This document shows, one piece after another, positions 62,501 to 64,000 of a stretch of 64,000 bases of DNA. The DNA comes from Litorivivens sp041624475. GTDB taxonomy: Bacteria > Pseudomonadota > Gammaproteobacteria > Pseudomonadales > Spongiibacteraceae. Within the stretch, counting starts at the first letter, position 1; each line of letters starts with the position of its first letter. The notes beneath the pieces are model-generated. The model ran no database searches and had not been told where the DNA came from. It saw nothing but the letters and a program-made list of their open reading frames with translations. Position numbers and translations under genes: made by a program. The stretch is from contig NZ_JBFJUX010000002.1 in the NCBI RefSeq assembly GCF_041624475.1, positions 1-64,000 of the forward strand, in the 5' to 3' direction.

Positions 62501-62656
62501 CAGGCTGCACTCATCGGTGATGGCTAAAGCCTGATAACCCAGTGCGGCGGCCTGTTGCACCAGCTCGTGGGGGTGGGAGGCACCGCGCAGGAAGGAAAAA
62601 TTGCTCAGGCAGTGGAGCTCGGCGTAGTCCGGCGGTTTGTGGTGCTGGTCGGACAT
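59528..62656 (-). CDS. dnaE2: Error-prone DNA polymerase III alpha subunit DnaE2 (ImuC)
   Basis: A 1042-residue C-family polymerase, typical for DnaE2 (replicative DnaE is about 1160). The N-terminal PHP domain begins YAELHCLSNFSFLRGASHP. The catalytic core includes CQGRGSAANSAVCY, RDEAPDIDVDFEHERREE and VVRPGPI-like IAIVRPGPIQGD, FPESHSASFALLAYASAWLK, and a C-terminal OB fold (RLAGLVTCRQRPGTASGVLFLTLEDE). With ImuA and ImuB it copies past lesions during DNA-damage-induced mutagenesis. Its ATG directly follows the imuB stop (TGA-ATG), so the two are translationally coupled. The LexA-controlled promoter expected for this cassette would lie upstream of imuA, beyond the window. Confidence 0.96.
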   Translation of the reverse strand: MSDQHHKPPDYAELHCLSNFSFLRGASHPHELVQQAAALGYQALAITDECSLAGVVRAHIAAEQCGIKLIAGAEFQLEEGLHIVLLAPDKRAYSDVSALISRARLNSVKGNYRLSLKDLSRSCGHCFAVWLMPFQGAAFEHAAHYGETLKDLFGPRLWLGFQRLYRQGEQIFYERCLALAEQITVPMVACGGILMHERQRKPLQDTLTAIRLNQPIQSLGTQLQANSEYYLRDRATLARLYPQDLLKETLRIAEQCHFSLRELRYQYPDEVVPKGQTASAFLRQLSYAGARLRWPEGIPPTVTRLLEHELQLIAELRYEHYFLTVYDIVHYARSQNILCQGRGSAANSAVCYCLFITEVDPSRGQLLFERFISRERDEAPDIDVDFEHERREEVIQYIYRKYGRERAALAATVITYQMRSAVRDVGKALGFDEALITQLGKSMAWWDKREELVQRLQNLGLQGPVAEHFYALVQQILGFPRHLSQHVGGFVISRDPLTSIVPMENAAMAERTIIQWDKEDLEAMHLMKVDVLALGMLSSIRKSLELISVQKGRPFTLQDIPAEDSATYDMLCQADSVGVFQIESRAQMTMLPRLAPHCFYDLVIQIAIVRPGPIQGDMVNPYLLRRQGLEAVVYENEGIKNVLERTLGVPIFQEQVIQLAMVAAGFSGGEADQLRRAMASWGRNGQLLIFRDKLIDGMTKNGYSGAFSERLFNQMKGFGAYGFPESHSASFALLAYASAWLKRHHPAAFFAGLLNSQPMGFYSPSQLIQDAKRHGVTILPYCVNHSHWDYTLENPHSESPQLRMGLRQVKGFNQSAAERIVQNRQQSPYASLADFLARVSLNKAERNALTRADVFASFQLHRYQSQWQVSASEQNDAFLPAASELDDGVSLPAPSEISEVRADYSFSRLSLRRHPLALLRERPRFKDCCRAVELGRIDNGRFIRLAGLVTCRQRPGTASGVLFLTLEDETGNSNIVVWKQVQAQCRQAILSGRLLIVKGLVQRADPPRREGFSTPPVIHIVALHLEDASHELALEVDSHDFH

Positions 62657-64000
62657 TCAGGCAAACCAACCGTGCAGGTACCAGCGCTGTTGCAGGCGGT
62701 CCTGATACACCCAGCACAGGGCGTAGTGAGAGGTGCGGGCAATGTAGTAGTCGCGCACCTGACGTTGCTGCCACCATTGATTGTCCAACCGCTCTGGCCC
62801 CTGAAGTAAGGTCAGCGGGCCTTGCCAGCAGGGCTGCCGGTTTTTCTCCTGCAAAGGCAGAGGCGATTCAAGCAGCCAGAGAGGGCGCTCGGGGAAATCG
62901 TCTTCAGGCCCATTGCGAGCGGTTTCGCGGCCGGTCGCCTGCTCAGGAAGATGCTGTTCCCGCAATGCTGGCTGCCACAGTGCCTGTTCTCCCAGTCGCG
63001 CTCGCAGCTTGTCGAGCAAGGCGAGATAACGGGCCTGGCGTTCGTGATCAAAAAGACTGATGTCGGAAAAGAGTTCCGTACTGCGCTGCTGAACCGCTTC
63101 AAACTCGGTGCAATGCAGGGCCAGTGAATCGACTGCACCGCGCAGGGTATAGCGCTCCAGCTTGAGGAGCACCAGCGACAGTAACTGGCGGCGATCGAAA
63201 TGGGCGTGAGAGACCGGCATGACCAGCTCATCGTGCTCGCCGTTGCAGTAACAGAACTGCCAGCGCAGCTGACGGCAGACCCACTGTTTTAGCTGGAGAT
63301 AGTGCCCGAGCTCATCGAGCAGCCCGGCCAGTGGAAAGCGCAGTTCCTCGCTACGGGTCAGTTCGCCATTGAACTGGCGTTCACTGAAAAAAACATCCGG
63401 CGGCTGAAAATAGGGGCGGGGGTCGGGTGCACTGCCGTAAAGTTGATTGAGCAGCCGGCTGAACCCCTTGCCAAAACGACGGCTCAGGGCGCTGTCGGGC
63501 AGCGCCTTGAGTTCGCCCAGTGTATTCAGGCCGAGCGTGAGCAGGCGTTCCTGTTGCTGTTTGTCGCAGGGCAGATGGGCGCTGGGCTGCCGGTTGAGCT
63601 GATCGATGACCGCGGCTTCGTTGAGCTGGCCGTCAGCGTCCAGCAGGGTGGTGATATCTAGCTGGCCGTAGCTCAGCAGGGTGGCGGCCCAAGGTGTATG
63701 CCCCAGCCCATAGCTGGCCGGAATGCGGCGTTTGCGAAACCCGCTGCGCAGTCGCCGGAACAGGGGCTTGAAGCCGTCAAACAGTTTCAGTGAGCCGCAA
63801 ATATTCAGCAGCAGGCAGTCGGGCTTAGCCAGGCTGACTTCGGGCGTAAAGCGGTAGGCCCAGAGGGCGAGCTGGGCAAGGCGTTGTTGCATATGCTCGG
63901 CATCGGGCTGGCGGCACTGTAATTCCGGGCACAGGCTGCGCGCCGTGCTCAGGGACTGACCGGGGCGAACACCGGCCGCTGCGGCTGCCCGGTTAACCTC
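62657..64000 (-). CDS. imuB: Y-family polymerase-like protein ImuB (5' end outside window)
   Basis: The annotated ATG at 63892 is internal: the same frame continues without a stop to the window edge, reading VNRAAAAAGVRPGQSLSTA, a hallmark of the ImuB N-terminal half. So 448 codons are visible and the start is missing. Further family features are WAYRFTPEVSLAKPDCLLLNICGSLKLF, RRIPASYGLGHTPWAATLL and the helix-hairpin-helix region LNTLGELKALPDSALSRRFG. ImuB resembles Y-family polymerases but lacks catalytic acidic residues; it binds the beta clamp and recruits DnaE2. Near the C-terminus is RPLWLLESPLPLQEKN. It is immediately upstream of dnaE2. Confidence 0.93.
   Translation of the reverse strand, partial: EVNRAAAAAGVRPGQSLSTARSLCPELQCRQPDAEHMQQRLAQLALWAYRFTPEVSLAKPDCLLLNICGSLKLFDGFKPLFRRLRSGFRKRRIPASYGLGHTPWAATLLSYGQLDITTLLDADGQLNEAAVIDQLNRQPSAHLPCDKQQQERLLTLGLNTLGELKALPDSALSRRFGKGFSRLLNQLYGSAPDPRPYFQPPDVFFSERQFNGELTRSEELRFPLAGLLDELGHYLQLKQWVCRQLRWQFCYCNGEHDELVMPVSHAHFDRRQLLSLVLLKLERYTLRGAVDSLALHCTEFEAVQQRSTELFSDISLFDHERQARYLALLDKLRARLGEQALWQPALREQHLPEQATGRETARNGPEDDFPERPLWLLESPLPLQEKNRQPCWQGPLTLLQGPERLDNQWWQQRQVRDYYIARTSHYALCWVYQDRLQQRWYLHGWFA

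Overview
The window reads as chromosome of a Gram-negative gammaproteobacterium, probably a marine, Cellvibrionales-like one. The evidence is many outer-membrane proteins (chaperone-usher fimbriae, a TonB-dependent receptor, FadL-, OmpA- and TpsB-type proteins), lipoproteins with classical lipoboxes, an imuB-dnaE2 mutagenesis pair, uvrB between two tRNA genes, and a coding-dense, moderately GC-rich sequence. The assignment below class level is inference. No insertion sequence, phage gene, CRISPR array or rRNA was seen.

Layout. 1-374: 3' end of a probable patatin-like lipase. 371-4886: a chaperone-usher fimbrial locus (divergent chaperone, two pilins, usher). 4891-11946: one 2351-residue lipoprotein joining thrombospondin-type-3 calcium repeats, a CocE/S15-like alpha/beta hydrolase, a PHP-like metallohydrolase and an unrecognised C-terminal region. 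12118-24733: mostly single metabolic and regulatory genes (thioesterase, luciferase-like oxidoreductase, TfoX-N protein, TetR regulator, receiver-only response regulator, unknown protein, TonB-dependent receptor plus M20 peptidase, NhaC antiporter, GST-like protein, RhlG-like SDR, GAF/degenerate-GGDEF protein).

24829-43848 (minus strand) is the most striking part: a six-gene, about 19-kb operon with almost every gene overlapping the next. In transcription order it encodes a CHASE2 sensor with a degenerate kinase core, a giant protein with two fused PgsC/CapC membrane domains, a membrane-anchored 806-residue protein, a probable zinc amidohydrolase, an 1897-residue secreted protein with a SPOR domain and a C-terminal beta-barrel, and a HEAT-repeat/PgsB(CapB) amide-ligase fusion. 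The PgsB and PgsC signatures are convincing. The whole looks like a Gram-negative machine that makes, exports across both membranes and trims a poly-gamma-glutamate-like polymer. PgsA/CapA is absent, and I do not know of this architecture being described.

44132-46886: tRNA-Asn, uvrB, a 50-residue lipoprotein and tRNA-Val, the tRNAs with good promoters and terminators. 47069-54441: a six-gene operon with a caspase-like protease, three LPP20-type proteins (one with DUF4384), an MltC-like lytic transglycosylase and a FadL/OmpP1-family barrel, closed by a strong terminator; it is probably a second, poorly understood envelope system. 54482-57971 (minus): OmpA-family protein, TpsB-like barrel, MOSC protein. 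58108-59512: a small cysteine-rich protein and an NAD(P)-dependent DapB-like dehydrogenase. 59528-64000 (minus): dnaE2 and imuB, the latter running off the window.
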